Part shown: positions 33,735-42,443 of the stretch, piece after piece
Layout of the letters: the number at the start of each line of letters is the position of its first letter
How positions within the stretch are numbered: position 1 is the stretch's first letter
Assembly: GCF_022234545.1 (NCBI RefSeq)
Contig: NZ_JAIEUI010000010.1
Span: 1-64,000, forward strand
Direction: 5' to 3'
Origin: Paenibacillus piscarius
Lineage (GTDB): Bacteria > Bacillota > Bacilli > Paenibacillales > Paenibacillaceae
Length of the DNA stretch: 64,000 nucleotides
Program-made: the position numbers and the translations under genes
Notes under the pieces: generated by a model
Databases searched by the model: none
Told to the model about the DNA's origin: nothing
What the model saw: the letters and a program-made list of their open reading frames with translations, nothing else

Positions 33735-36038
33735 TTATTTCACCTCAATCAGTGTGTGATAGGGCGCGTAATCCGACTGCAGGAAGGTCCGGCCCAACTT
33801 GAGATATTCTCTTTTGGCGGCCAGCATAATCTGCTTCATCCCGATCGGACAGCCCTCATGCGCCGCATAAAAAGCCGCATTCAAGGCAATGTTCTTGATG
33901 TTCCCCCCGGCCAGCATGAACTTCTCCGCCATGAAGTCATAATCGATTCCCGGATCAAGCGGCGCGCCCGCCGGGAACATCCCCCGCCAGATCAGCTCGC
34001 GCTGCGGCTTCTCCGGGAACGGGAACTCCAGCTTGAAGTGCAGCCGGCGCGCAAAGGCATCATCCAGATTCTGATTCAGATTGGTTGCCAGAATGACAAT
34101 CCCCGTGTACTCCTCCATCTTCTGCAGCAGATAGCTGATCTCGACGTTGGCATACCGGTCATGGGCATCCTTGACCTCGGAGCGCTTGCCGAACAAGGCA
34201 TCTGCTTCATCGAAGAAGAGAATGGCGTTCGAGGTCTCCGCCTCGTCAAATATCCGCGACAGATTCTTCTCCGTCTCCCCGACGTATTTGCTCACAATCT
34301 GCGAGACATCGATCTTGTAGAGCTCCAGGCTCAGCTCTGTCGCAATGACTTCGGCCGCCATCGTCTTCCCCGAGCCCGGCGGGCCGGAGAACAGGATGTT
34401 GAGCCCTCTGCCGAGGGAGAGCCGTCCTGCAAAGCCCCACTCGCCATAGACCAGCGCCCGGTACTTCACCTGGCGGCAGATTTCCTTAAGCTGGTTCAGC
34501 TGCTCATCGGGGAGCACCAGCAGGTCCCAGGTATACATGGCGTGGATCTTCGCGGCCAGCGTCTGGATTCTGCGGCTGGACTGGAAGTAACAGGCCTCGT
34601 AGAGATCGCTTGCGCTAATCTCTCCCTCCGGAGAACCCCGCCACATTGCGAGGTTCTCCCCTCCATTCAGCGCTCCCCGGATCTGGCTGGCGGTGAAGCG
34701 GAAGCTGCCGCTGAGCTCCTCCAGATTGACCTCCGGTGACAGCCAATATTCCTGGCTGAAATCTGACCAGATCGTCTTACGGGCGGCCGCATCCGGGAAG
34801 GGCAGATCGAGCTGCATGAATTGCAGCGGCAGCCCGGTTAAGCTGATCCCCCACGGCGCCTCTCCAAGGATGAACGTCAGCGGCGCACAGGCCGCCAGCA
34901 TCTCCATCAGCAGCCGGAGCTGCAGGCTGTAGCGGTCATCTCCGGTGAAGAGGCTGTCGAAGCCGGTGAAGAGCAGCGCTGTCTGCGCAAGCCTCGCGTG
35001 CCGCCCAAGCAGCCTCAGCCGCCCGCTGAACTCTGTCTCCGGGTGCAGCAGCTTCGCGGCATCCACGGTCAGCAGAGAATAGCCCAGCTGGCCGCAGACC
35101 CTGCGGATGCCGCTGCGCTTCACAGCCTCGTCCGGGCCGCTGCAATAGAGCAGGCTGCCGGGGCAGCGCGCTCCGCCGCTGCTGTAATGCTGCACGAACC
35201 GGAGCAGCTTCTGTTCCAGCTCCAGCGGGAAGCCGGCCTGCGCCGGAAGCGGCACCAGGCAGAGCTCTGCCGTCTCCCGCAGACGCTCGTCCAGCACCTC
35301 GTAGCCGAGCAGCAGGCTTACCGCCCAGTCCTCCAGCTTCAGCGGCCGGGCCAGCAGGGGGCTCAGGCTGTCGCCGTATTCCCCCCGCCGCTCCAGCAGC
35401 TTCATCAGCGGCGCATCTCCCTCGAACAGCAGGCGGGCCGCCAGCTGTTCCTCCGCTGTCCCGGCGAACAAATCCAGCACCAGCTCCACCGAAGGACGCC
35501 TGTCCGACATGTCGTTCTGCAGGTACGCATAGATGCGCCCGTACTTGGAGTCCAGCTCCGGCGCCAGGCAGGCCACCAGGATGCTTAGCTCAAGCCCTGA
35601 CAGACTGAGTCTGGCAGCCACATGCGGGAGCATCAGGCGGGGAGCGGTGTCACCGGACTGCCCCGAGGTTGCTTCTTGGCTGGCCTTCAGCCGGCCGGCG
35701 ATCCGTTGCTCCAGATGACTTATTTCCGATGTTAGCTGATTTATTGTATGCTCATTCCCGGAACCGTCATCCAGCAATTCGTGGATCTCACTGTCCAGCA
35801 GGGCCAGCTCGGGAGAACCCGGCGGAGCCTCCAGCAGTCTGAGCTGCAGCCGAAGCTGCAACTTCTGCAGCTCCTCGGCCAGATGCTCTTGGTTCGAGCT
35901 ATACGGCAGTGCAAGGCCTGCTTCGGGGACTGAAGCAGGAGTGATTGCTTGTAGAGCAGGTGCTTCGTCCCGCTCAACAGCAGTATCAGCTTCCGCAGCC
36001 CCCTGACGAAAGGTTTTGGCCAATCTTTTGAATTTCAT
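33735..36038 (-). CDS. eCIS AAA+ ATPase (Afp15/PVC15-like)
   Basis: This 767-residue protein has a helical, Leu-rich N-terminal half (with coiled-coil SEISHLEQRI), a degenerate first AAA region (about 280-400), and a full C-terminal AAA+ module: Walker A GPPGSGKT near residue 555, Walker B LFFDEADALF near 611, sensor ATNLNQNLDDAF and arginine finger ARRLHFKLEFPFP. In eCIS this ATPase helps assemble or release particles. It heads the structural operon. The motif TGTA-N16-TTACTTTAT lies 41 bases before its ATG. Confidence 0.93.
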   Translation of the reverse strand: MKFKRLAKTFRQGAAEADTAVERDEAPALQAITPASVPEAGLALPYSSNQEHLAEELQKLQLRLQLRLLEAPPGSPELALLDSEIHELLDDGSGNEHTINQLTSEISHLEQRIAGRLKASQEATSGQSGDTAPRLMLPHVAARLSLSGLELSILVACLAPELDSKYGRIYAYLQNDMSDRRPSVELVLDLFAGTAEEQLAARLLFEGDAPLMKLLERRGEYGDSLSPLLARPLKLEDWAVSLLLGYEVLDERLRETAELCLVPLPAQAGFPLELEQKLLRFVQHYSSGGARCPGSLLYCSGPDEAVKRSGIRRVCGQLGYSLLTVDAAKLLHPETEFSGRLRLLGRHARLAQTALLFTGFDSLFTGDDRYSLQLRLLMEMLAACAPLTFILGEAPWGISLTGLPLQFMQLDLPFPDAAARKTIWSDFSQEYWLSPEVNLEELSGSFRFTASQIRGALNGGENLAMWRGSPEGEISASDLYEACYFQSSRRIQTLAAKIHAMYTWDLLVLPDEQLNQLKEICRQVKYRALVYGEWGFAGRLSLGRGLNILFSGPPGSGKTMAAEVIATELSLELYKIDVSQIVSKYVGETEKNLSRIFDEAETSNAILFFDEADALFGKRSEVKDAHDRYANVEISYLLQKMEEYTGIVILATNLNQNLDDAFARRLHFKLEFPFPEKPQRELIWRGMFPAGAPLDPGIDYDFMAEKFMLAGGNIKNIALNAAFYAAHEGCPIGMKQIMLAAKREYLKLGRTFLQSDYAPYHTLIEVK

Positions 36039-36078
36039 CGGCAGTTTCGTTCCTCACTCTATATTTTCTTGCTCATCT

Positions 36079-36107
36079 ATAAAGTAAGTTTTGGGCGGGG
36101 GAATACA
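36079..36107 (-). promoter_or_regulatory. Promoter-like motif before the eCIS structural operon
   Basis: The minus strand has TTGTA at 36108-36104, 16 bases, then TTACTTTAT at 36087-36079. Exactly the same TGTA-N16-TTACTTTAT occurs before the toxin gene, and a near copy lies before the sigma operon. It is a candidate binding site for the split sigma factor at 50.6-51.1 kb. Confidence 0.6.
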
Positions 36108-36149
36108 ACTGGGGGAGAGGTCAAACTTTGAAATAAATCATATTAACAG

Positions 36150-36192
36150 AAAAAGGGCGCATTATGGGAATTTCCCACAATACACCCTTTTT
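36150..36192 (-). terminator. Terminator separating toxin-immunity from the structural operon
   Basis: A long hairpin (AAAAGGG...CCCTTTTT arms with a TGGGAA/TTCCCA core) ends in TTTTTC on the minus strand. It lies 64 bases after the immunity gene, so the toxin pair is a separate transcript. Confidence 0.85.
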
Positions 36193-36256
36193 CATCATAG
36201 ATATTGGTACCCTTTATGAATTCTCAAAATAAACCATTTTTTTAAAATGTTGGAGA

Positions 36257-36724
36257 TTAAATTGCCACATCCTGATAACCGACTTTTAAAACTTGTTCAT
36301 TAACTAGTCGAATACCTAAACCATTCTCGTTATCCCAAGTGCAATCGAACGTAATCCCTATATCTCTGCCTTCATTAATATCCGGGAACGGAATAGTTAT
36401 TCCTGTCAAAGATATATGGTTTAATAATTGATCAGACGTTGAAATTAACGGATAGCGTTCATTAACTTCCACATCATAACCAAGCTCATGTCTCTTCTGA
36501 ACATAATATTTTAAAATAACATCTATGAAACTAGGCTGCAACTCCCCCCAATGTTGCATTAATGAACTATATGATTCGTATTGCGCTTCATCAATTTCTT
36601 CATCTTCTTCTCCATCAATCATTATTGATATCTCATATTCCTTACCAAAAAAATCAATAGTCGTATCCTTGGTCCAACCAAATTCATAGTTCAGTTCACC
36701 AAAAACCTCATCGTCTATTATCAT
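36257..36724 (-). CDS. Putative immunity protein for the eCIS-borne nuclease
   Basis: This 155-residue acidic protein starts 15 bases after the toxin stop with an ideal AGAGGAGG site. It has WTKDTTIDFFGKEYEISI, an acidic stretch GEEDEEIDEAQYESY, YYVQKRHELGYD and HISLTGITIPFPD. This pattern I associate with the DUF6985/DUF2004-type immunity proteins, from memory. Its DNA is clearly richer in A and T than the eCIS genes around it, like the last 750 bases of the toxin gene, so the pair looks acquired as one cassette. Binding of the nuclease to protect the producer is inferred from position and composition. Confidence 0.78.
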   Translation of the reverse strand: MIIDDEVFGELNYEFGWTKDTTIDFFGKEYEISIMIDGEEDEEIDEAQYESYSSLMQHWGELQPSFIDVILKYYVQKRHELGYDVEVNERYPLISTSDQLLNHISLTGITIPFPDINEGRDIGITFDCTWDNENGLGIRLVNEQVLKVGYQDVAI

Positions 36725-36739
36725 TACACAGCCTCCTCT

Positions 36740-39700
36740 TTATTTATGAGCAAATCCACCAAACTCAAACGCTCCCGCATTTATTTCTCCTACTCCTCCT
36801 AGGTGTCCAAATGTATCATTGATCTCAGTAGGAACGAGCTGTAGAGTTTTTACATCATTTAGCTCATGCCAAGTCAAACCGTTTCTAGTTCGATATTTTG
36901 ATACATCCGCTCTCTTAATCGACCCAGCTTTCATTCCAAATTGACGTGCCAATTCAGGGGAGGCATTAAGCTGATCAACTAATTTCAAATCCGCTTGGGC
37001 AAAATTAATTCGTCGAGCTTTTTTACCCATATCCCCTACTCCCCCTAACATATGCTCTACTTCCACCTGAGCTTTAGCAACAGGGGAGAAGTCAGGAACC
37101 GAGTTTTTGTAATCGATTCCCTTAACTCCAGCATCACCTAGTATTTGTTTTAATTTTGGATCTGCGGGTTGCTTAAGAGTAGCCAATGATTCACCTCTAG
37201 TTGCCTCAAAGCTAACTTTTACATTCTTGTTACCAGGTGTTTGATGTAATCTATCTTGATAAGAACTAGCAAACTCTGTCTGTTTGAATGCCGGAGGAAC
37301 ATCAGTAACAGGCAACTTAATACTATCAAAATCAATCTTACCATCTGGTTTGGCGACTGCTCTATTATAAATATCAATTCTCTCAGATGGTTTCAGACTC
37401 TTAATCTTATCCAGTTCAGCCTGAGTACTGATCCCTGCTTTTCTTCCATCCAGACTATCAACTTCTTGAATCGTTCCATCAGCCAACAGCACCCAAGGAT
37501 TAACCTCGCCATACAGACGGATATGCTTGCCCTTGCGCTCCAGCTTGAATTTCTTGAACTTGAATTTCTGCAGAATCCGGTCCAGCAGGCCCCGGAGCTT
37601 TTTGGCCCCCTTCATGAGCCCCTTTTGCAGGCTCTTAATCACGATTTTACCGTTGCGTATGATCATGCTGCCGCTCTTGGAGGCCAGCTTGGCTCCGGAT
37701 TTCAGCAGGCTCTTGATGCCTTTGGCTCCCGCGCCTACAGCCTTTTTCACACCGCCGGCTGCCGCGCCGACGCCTTTCTTGACAGCTTGTCCGGCTTTCT
37801 TCACGCCGGCCCCGATGGCCTTGAAGCCAACTGCCATCGCCAGCTCAACCAGTCCCATCGCCAGTGCAGCGGCGAGCGCTATCGCGGCAGGCTCAATCAT
37901 CTTCTGCCAGCCCTGGCTCAGGTAGGTCCCGATGTAGCCGGCGGCTTGTGCCAGGCTCTGTGCGACAGACACAATCGCCTGGGCCTGCATCACAACCGTG
38001 ATGATATTAAGGATCGGGGGAATGAGAACCGTAACGGCCCCGCCCGTGGCGACAAAAGCAACGCCAGCCACAACCAATACTCCCGCGATGCCTGCAATAA
38101 TCTGTAAACCATGGGCCTTCATCCATTTTATTACATATGATTTAATTTGGTCAAACAGCATTTTCGCATTGTTCGCGCGCAGCTTGGCACCGTCTGCTAT
38201 TTTGCCGCCAAGGCTCTGCTTCGCTGCTCCGGTGTCGAATTCGGCCATAATGCTGTCCATCGTGGCCGGGTCATGGCTGCCGGACATTTCCTTCGTTTCT
38301 CCGTCCTTGAGATTGGCTTCCTGCACCAGTGCCGGGTCCATTTCGCCCTGCTCCACCGACTCCATCTCAATGTCCTCGGCGCTCAGCTTTTCGTTCGCAG
38401 CTGCACCAGCACCAGTTCCCTCCGCCTGCTCTACTTCTCCGCCTTCCGCAGCTCCGCCGCCCATCGGCTTCGAAATATCTACACCCAGCAGATACTCCCA
38501 CATCTTGCCTTCCAGATGGCTGAAGGAACGCTTCGCCGCCTGGCCGAGTGCCCCGATCCGGGACATCACATCCAGGAAGGTGGCAATCAGCAGACTACCT
38601 AGGGTGGAGATCAGCTTGGAATAGAAGTTCTGTACCGCGGCTAGCGCCTGATCTACCTTGGCGGCCAGGAAATCCATGACCTGTGTGACTTTGGTCTTCA
38701 GCTTCTGGGCCATCTGGTTCACGGCCTGGACGGCCTTGTTGACCACACTGTCGATCTTGCTGCAGATTTTGGCGGCAATGCCGGGGAATTTGGCAAAGAC
38801 CACGGACACCAGCTTCTTCAGCAGTGCGCCTAAGCCCTTGATCAGGGTGGTGATCAGCCGGCGGCCCAGCTCGATAATGCCGAGTATCACCTGCTTGGCT
38901 TTCTCAAAAATAAATTTGACCGCTTTCCGCAGCCCCTCGAAGATGAAATTGACCGCTTTCTTGACCAGATTCACCACGGCTTCGAGCTTATCCTTCACCC
39001 AGCCGAGGAAGCCCCCCTTCTTCTCTTCCTTGGCCTTCTCCTCCTCATGCTTGCTGTCCGCTTCCTTCTTGGCCTTGCTGTAGGCCTGGGTCGCCTCCCG
39101 TTCCGCTTCGGATTGCTTCTTCTGCGCTTCCCGCTCTTTGTCGGTGCGGACGGTGTTAATCTCCTTCTTCTTCTGCTGGGAGGCGGCTCCGGCCTGCTGC
39201 GCATAATCCGCTTCGGCGGTGTCCAGCTCCTTCTTCCATTCGCCCCGCAGCTGGGTGACCTCTGCTTTGGCCCCGGCCTGCTGGCTGAGCTGCTTGTTCC
39301 TGGCGTCTGTCTCCGCCTGCCGGATCTGCGCCTGGCTGTCCGCTTTGGAGCTTAGTACTTTGCTGTCGAACTTCGCTTGCTCCTTCTTGTATTCCGCCTG
39401 CTTGGTGCCCAGCTGCTTCTTCATCTCCGGGGCCAGGCTGCGGTTCAGCCCGGCGGTCATCTCCGCCGGCAGCGCCAGAGCCGGCAGCTTCTTCGCCCCG
39501 GGCGCTTGACCGCCCTTCAGTCCGGCCGAAGCTTTCACCACCGTACCGTCCGGTTCGGGATAGATGTCATTCTCGCCCCAAGGCTGCTGGATCTGGCCCA
39601 GCTCCGCCTGCTTGGCTGCGCCCACCTCCCGGGAGGCCTCCTGGCCCATGCCGTCCATCTGCGCAGGATCGGCCTCACCGGTCATGCTGATGCCGGGCGG

Positions 39701-40909
39701 CTGGGCGGCGGCGGAGCGGATCTCGCTCATGATTGCCTCGGGATTGCCGCCCGAACCGGCAGAGCTAATGTTCATCCGATTCAGGTGCCCCGGATCGGCT
39801 GCCCCGCCGGTGCGCTCACTCTTGAAGCCTTCCTTCACCGTGTGCTTTAGTCCTGCCGGCTTCCTCCGGGCTTGCAGTACCTTTCCCTTCAGCCCGGTGG
39901 GAACGGGAACCGCAGGCAGCCCTTGCTTAGCCTTCTGGTTCTGCTTCGCGAACGCTCCGGCCGAAACATTCACCGCCTGGGCATAGGCGTCGCCCAGCTC
40001 CGTGGGCTGCACCTGGGTCAGCTGATCCAGAATCTGCCCCGGGTCTTCACCGCTGATCTTCACTGCCTTACCCTTCGCCGGCTTCTCCTTCCCGCCGCCG
40101 GCCAAGGCGCCAAGCGCAGCTCCCAGCGAGGGCTCCTTGGCCGCCTTCTTCGGAGTCCCGGCTCCTTGGGCCTCAGCGGGTGCCTTCCCTTGCCCCGGTG
40201 CGTCGTCTCCCGTCCCGGATGCCTCTGACTTCTTGGCCTCTCGGGCAGGTGTAGCTTCAGCGACCTGCTCTTCCCTGGCTTCGTCCTTCGCTTCTTCTTC
40301 AGTTGAAGCGGCCTTTACAGTCTCTCCAGCTCTTTGGGCTGCCGGTCTCGCCGCTGCTTGCAGGGCAACAGCAGGCTTCGCTGCCGCCTTCGGCTGGACA
40401 GTCGCCACGCTCCTCTTAACAGCGGCTCCCGGACCGGAAGAGGTGCCTTCATCCGCCGAAGACTTAGCCGGTGTAACAGCCGCAGAGGCAGGCTCTGCCG
40501 GGACCTCTGGCTCTTCCTTATGCTGCATCTTAGCCGGAACGCCGGCTTGCTGGTCTTCGGCCTGCACCGGCTCCGGTGAATCCGCTTTGGCTTCAGTCTT
40601 AGCATCAACCGGCCCTTCCTGGCCTGGTACGGCCGCTTGGGTCCCGGCATCAGCCTCCTCTTTCTCCTTGCCATCCTTTTTCAGACTGGCTAAGAGTTGA
40701 ACAACAGCCCGGTTGCCCAATGTGCGCTGGAGCGCCAGCTTGTCTTCCCGGCTTAAGGAAGCCGGATTCTGCCGGACGCGCCGGATAATTTCAACCGGGT
40801 CCGGCTGCTTCATTGCGGCCGGACGCACGAATACCGGCGGATTGCTGTGCGGCTTACGGCCTCCGGAGGTTTTGTCCTTTTCCTTGCTTACAGTTGCTTG
40901 AGTCTGCAA
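36740..40909 (-). CDS. eCIS-associated carrier protein with C-terminal HNH/EndoVII-type nuclease
   Basis: This is a 1389-residue polymorphic toxin. I chose the TTG at 40909 (AGAGGGGG seven bases upstream), because an ATG at 40960 lies inside the promoter motif. Order: the LQRTLGNRAVVQLL signature (about 60-73) typical of eCIS-associated cargo; a low-complexity Ala/Glu/Lys-rich region to about 350; a charged coiled coil (about 520-640); amphipathic helices (about 640-800); hydrophobic helices (about 930-1040); a Gly/Lys-rich stretch; and a nuclease at the end. That domain carries VEHMLGG, RTRNGLTWHELNDVKTLQLVP and FGHLGG, like the WHH/LHH branch of HNH/EndoVII toxins, here with WHE in place of WHH. 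The last 750 bases are AT-rich. DNase activity is inferred. Confidence 0.85.
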   Translation of the reverse strand: MQTQATVSKEKDKTSGGRKPHSNPPVFVRPAAMKQPDPVEIIRRVRQNPASLSREDKLALQRTLGNRAVVQLLASLKKDGKEKEEADAGTQAAVPGQEGPVDAKTEAKADSPEPVQAEDQQAGVPAKMQHKEEPEVPAEPASAAVTPAKSSADEGTSSGPGAAVKRSVATVQPKAAAKPAVALQAAARPAAQRAGETVKAASTEEEAKDEAREEQVAEATPAREAKKSEASGTGDDAPGQGKAPAEAQGAGTPKKAAKEPSLGAALGALAGGGKEKPAKGKAVKISGEDPGQILDQLTQVQPTELGDAYAQAVNVSAGAFAKQNQKAKQGLPAVPVPTGLKGKVLQARRKPAGLKHTVKEGFKSERTGGAADPGHLNRMNISSAGSGGNPEAIMSEIRSAAAQPPGISMTGEADPAQMDGMGQEASREVGAAKQAELGQIQQPWGENDIYPEPDGTVVKASAGLKGGQAPGAKKLPALALPAEMTAGLNRSLAPEMKKQLGTKQAEYKKEQAKFDSKVLSSKADSQAQIRQAETDARNKQLSQQAGAKAEVTQLRGEWKKELDTAEADYAQQAGAASQQKKKEINTVRTDKEREAQKKQSEAEREATQAYSKAKKEADSKHEEEKAKEEKKGGFLGWVKDKLEAVVNLVKKAVNFIFEGLRKAVKFIFEKAKQVILGIIELGRRLITTLIKGLGALLKKLVSVVFAKFPGIAAKICSKIDSVVNKAVQAVNQMAQKLKTKVTQVMDFLAAKVDQALAAVQNFYSKLISTLGSLLIATFLDVMSRIGALGQAAKRSFSHLEGKMWEYLLGVDISKPMGGGAAEGGEVEQAEGTGAGAAANEKLSAEDIEMESVEQGEMDPALVQEANLKDGETKEMSGSHDPATMDSIMAEFDTGAAKQSLGGKIADGAKLRANNAKMLFDQIKSYVIKWMKAHGLQIIAGIAGVLVVAGVAFVATGGAVTVLIPPILNIITVVMQAQAIVSVAQSLAQAAGYIGTYLSQGWQKMIEPAAIALAAALAMGLVELAMAVGFKAIGAGVKKAGQAVKKGVGAAAGGVKKAVGAGAKGIKSLLKSGAKLASKSGSMIIRNGKIVIKSLQKGLMKGAKKLRGLLDRILQKFKFKKFKLERKGKHIRLYGEVNPWVLLADGTIQEVDSLDGRKAGISTQAELDKIKSLKPSERIDIYNRAVAKPDGKIDFDSIKLPVTDVPPAFKQTEFASSYQDRLHQTPGNKNVKVSFEATRGESLATLKQPADPKLKQILGDAGVKGIDYKNSVPDFSPVAKAQVEVEHMLGGVGDMGKKARRINFAQADLKLVDQLNASPELARQFGMKAGSIKRADVSKYRTRNGLTWHELNDVKTLQLVPTEINDTFGHLGGVGEINAGAFEFGGFAHK

Positions 40910-40944
40910 ATGGAGTCCCCCTCTGTACAAAATCGATCCTATAG

Positions 40945-40973
40945 ATAAAGTAAAATCCATAGCGATTTTTACA
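40945..40973 (-). promoter_or_regulatory. Promoter-like motif before the toxin gene
   Basis: The minus strand has CTGTA (40974-40970), 16 bases, then TTACTTTAT (40953-40945). It matches the motif before the AAA+ gene at 13 of 13 core positions with equal spacing. Transcription would start near 40938, before the TTG at 40909. Confidence 0.6.
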
Positions 40974-41050
40974 GCCGAAGGTGCAAATAATTCTATTTTA
41001 GAATTTTTGTTAAATAATTGTACGACCGGTCACAGCATTCCGGTACGGCA

Positions 41051-41086
41051 AAGAAGGGGCTGTCCCAAAAGTGACAGCCCCTTCTT
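41051..41086. terminator. Insulating hairpin upstream of the toxin promoter
   Basis: A perfect 14-bp stem (AAGAAGGGGCTGTC/GACAGCCCCTTCTT) has an 8-base loop. It can stop readthrough from the DUF1906 side into the toxin unit. It is closely related to the hairpin at the other end of the eCIS block. Confidence 0.75.
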
Positions 41087-41093
41087 TGTGAAA

Positions 41094-41218
41094 ATTATGT
41101 ATGTGAAAAACAGCATACATTTGCTGATGCGCAAGCATGTAGCCTGAATATATGTGAAAAACAGCATACATTTGCTTACGCGCAGGTAATATCATCGGCG
41201 GGAACAACGTTCTGTTGC
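41094..41218. repeat. Right copy of the eCIS-flanking repeat, with an extra palindromic unit
   Basis: The part 41147-41218 matches 10582-10656 in order and orientation (CAGCATACATTTGC, GTAATATCATCG, AACAACGTTCTGTTGC). A second palindromic unit lies at 41094-41124, 53 bases away, the spacing seen elsewhere for this family. Confidence 0.7.
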
Positions 41219-41267
41219 GAAGCGTCCCCCTCCCCAAGTGCTCACGCTGAATCTGATCCAGCAGAAA

Positions 41268-41308
41268 GAGCTATCCCCAGCAGCCGTTTCATGGCTTCTG
41301 GGACAGCT
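41268..41308 (-). terminator. Terminator after the DUF1906 gene
   Basis: Imperfect arms GAGCTATCCCCAGCAGCC and GGCTTCTGGGACAGCTC with a 6-7 base loop lie 28 bases after the stop codon at 41337. Confidence 0.6.
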
Positions 41309-41336
41309 CCTCTGATCTGCGTATGAACTGAACGGC

Positions 41337-42131
41337 TTAACGGTTCAGCGTCACTTTTTGCCCGGATGCCAGACGCAGTTCATTCGCCAGCCGGTGGAAT
41401 TCCTTGCCCGACTCGGCATTGCCCGCAGCCATATAAGCAGCTTGAAGAAAAGCGATCATCTTGTCCGCATCCTCTTTCTTCAGCATATAGTCCTTCCCCT
41501 CTCCATTAGCATTACCTGGCTCAGGCGCAGCCGCCGACAACGTATTCCACCAGCCCGCCTCTCCGCTTGACAGGTTGAGATCCACATTCACGCCGTGGAT
41601 GGGCTGTCCCAATCCCTTCGGGCCGTTGTCATATTGATAAATATGAATCCCCTCTGCTTTTCGGCCCTTACTCCAGGCATAGGTCTGCCAGAAGCCGGTA
41701 CAGGCCCTTGCAGCCATCGCGGCCTCAATGACAGCTATGCCGCCGTAGACTCCCGACTGGTAATTCCGGGCTGCTTCACCCGCTGCGCTGATATATTGAA
41801 TTACGGTATCCATCTGCTTCGCGGATGCATCGAAATCTACCGCGAAGTAGATCCGGCTTCCTGCGGGCTGTCCAACCGCTAATGCTGTCTGTGCAGCGAT
41901 CGCCCCATCCGTCAGCCCGGCGGTCCGTCCTCCCAGCGCCCGGCTGGCGGTTGTTTCATACACTGAGACAATCTGCAGCCCGGCGGAGCTAATCGCTTCC
42001 GCTTCAGCCTGGGTTAACCTTTTCCAGCCAGACGGTACCAGGTAACGGCATACGAATTCGTAGCCATCCTCACGAAATTTCCTGGCCACTGCCCGTGTCA
42101 GCGGTGTTGCACAATCGAAGCCTTTTGCCAT
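41337..42131 (-). CDS. DUF1906 glycoside-hydrolase-like protein
   Basis: This 264-residue protein lacks a signal peptide. Residues 1-190 match the DUF1906 (Rv2525c-like) TIM-barrel family: GFDCATPLTRAVARKF, FVCRYLVPSGWKRLT, IYFAVDFDAS, YQSGVYGG, FWQTYAWS and GVNVDLNL. The family is related to peptidoglycan hydrolases. A helical domain (residues 200-264) follows. The ATG at 42131 has AAGGAGAGGG upstream; an earlier in-frame ATG at 42176 does not. It sits 45 bases after an XhlA-like gene and downstream of a holin, so an endolysin-like role in lysis or wall opening is plausible but unproven. Confidence 0.85.
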   Translation of the reverse strand: MAKGFDCATPLTRAVARKFREDGYEFVCRYLVPSGWKRLTQAEAEAISSAGLQIVSVYETTASRALGGRTAGLTDGAIAAQTALAVGQPAGSRIYFAVDFDASAKQMDTVIQYISAAGEAARNYQSGVYGGIAVIEAAMAARACTGFWQTYAWSKGRKAEGIHIYQYDNGPKGLGQPIHGVNVDLNLSSGEAGWWNTLSAAAPEPGNANGEGKDYMLKKEDADKMIAFLQAAYMAAGNAESGKEFHRLANELRLASGQKVTLNR

Positions 42132-42176
42132 TCCACCCTCTCCTTTCCCCTTGTATCCCTGCTCTAACTCTTGCAA

Positions 42177-42443
42177 CTACCCCATTAATATCTTCATCAG
42201 CAGACCTGCTGCGGCAATACACATCCCCGCGCTGCTAATGATAGTTCCTACCAGCCAGCGCTGATTCTCCCCTTGCCTAAGCTTCAATCTGGACAGCTCA
42301 TCGCGCATCTCATCCATCCGCAGATGGGCGGATTTGCTGCTCTGCATCGCCTCCAGCGCAATATCCCTTGCACTGTTCATGATGTCAAGCTTGGTCTCTA
42401 CACGGGTCAACCGTTGAAGGATTTCATTCATGTCGTCTGGCAT
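42177..42443 (-). CDS. XhlA-like haemolysin/holin-accessory protein
   Basis: This 88-residue protein has a helical coiled-coil N-terminal part (EILQRLTRVETKLDIMNSA, DEMRDELSRLKLRQGENQRWL, in blocks) and one C-terminal membrane span (residues 62-87). This is the layout of XhlA of the defective phage PBSX, which works with holin XhlB and endolysin XlyA. GGGGG lies eight bases before the ATG at 42443. It lies between the giant surface protein and the DUF1906 gene. Confidence 0.8.
   Translation of the reverse strand: MPDDMNEILQRLTRVETKLDIMNSARDIALEAMQSSKSAHLRMDEMRDELSRLKLRQGENQRWLVGTIISSAGMCIAAAGLLMKILMG

Larger units (their letters stand above)
40910..41336. other. Gap with promoter, two hairpins and repeats, no gene
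   Basis: Reading leftward, it holds the terminator of the DUF1906 gene (41268-41308), the repeat at 41147-41218, a second palindromic unit (41094-41124), a perfect hairpin (41051-41086) and the toxin promoter motif (40945-40973). I see no credible coding sequence. The short frames crossing it only translate the repeats. Confidence 0.75.

Noticed and set aside
10734..40909. The contractile tail genes as a prophage
   Set aside because: No capsid, portal, terminase, integrase or replication genes are present, while AAA+ and DUF4255 genes, the eCIS markers, are.
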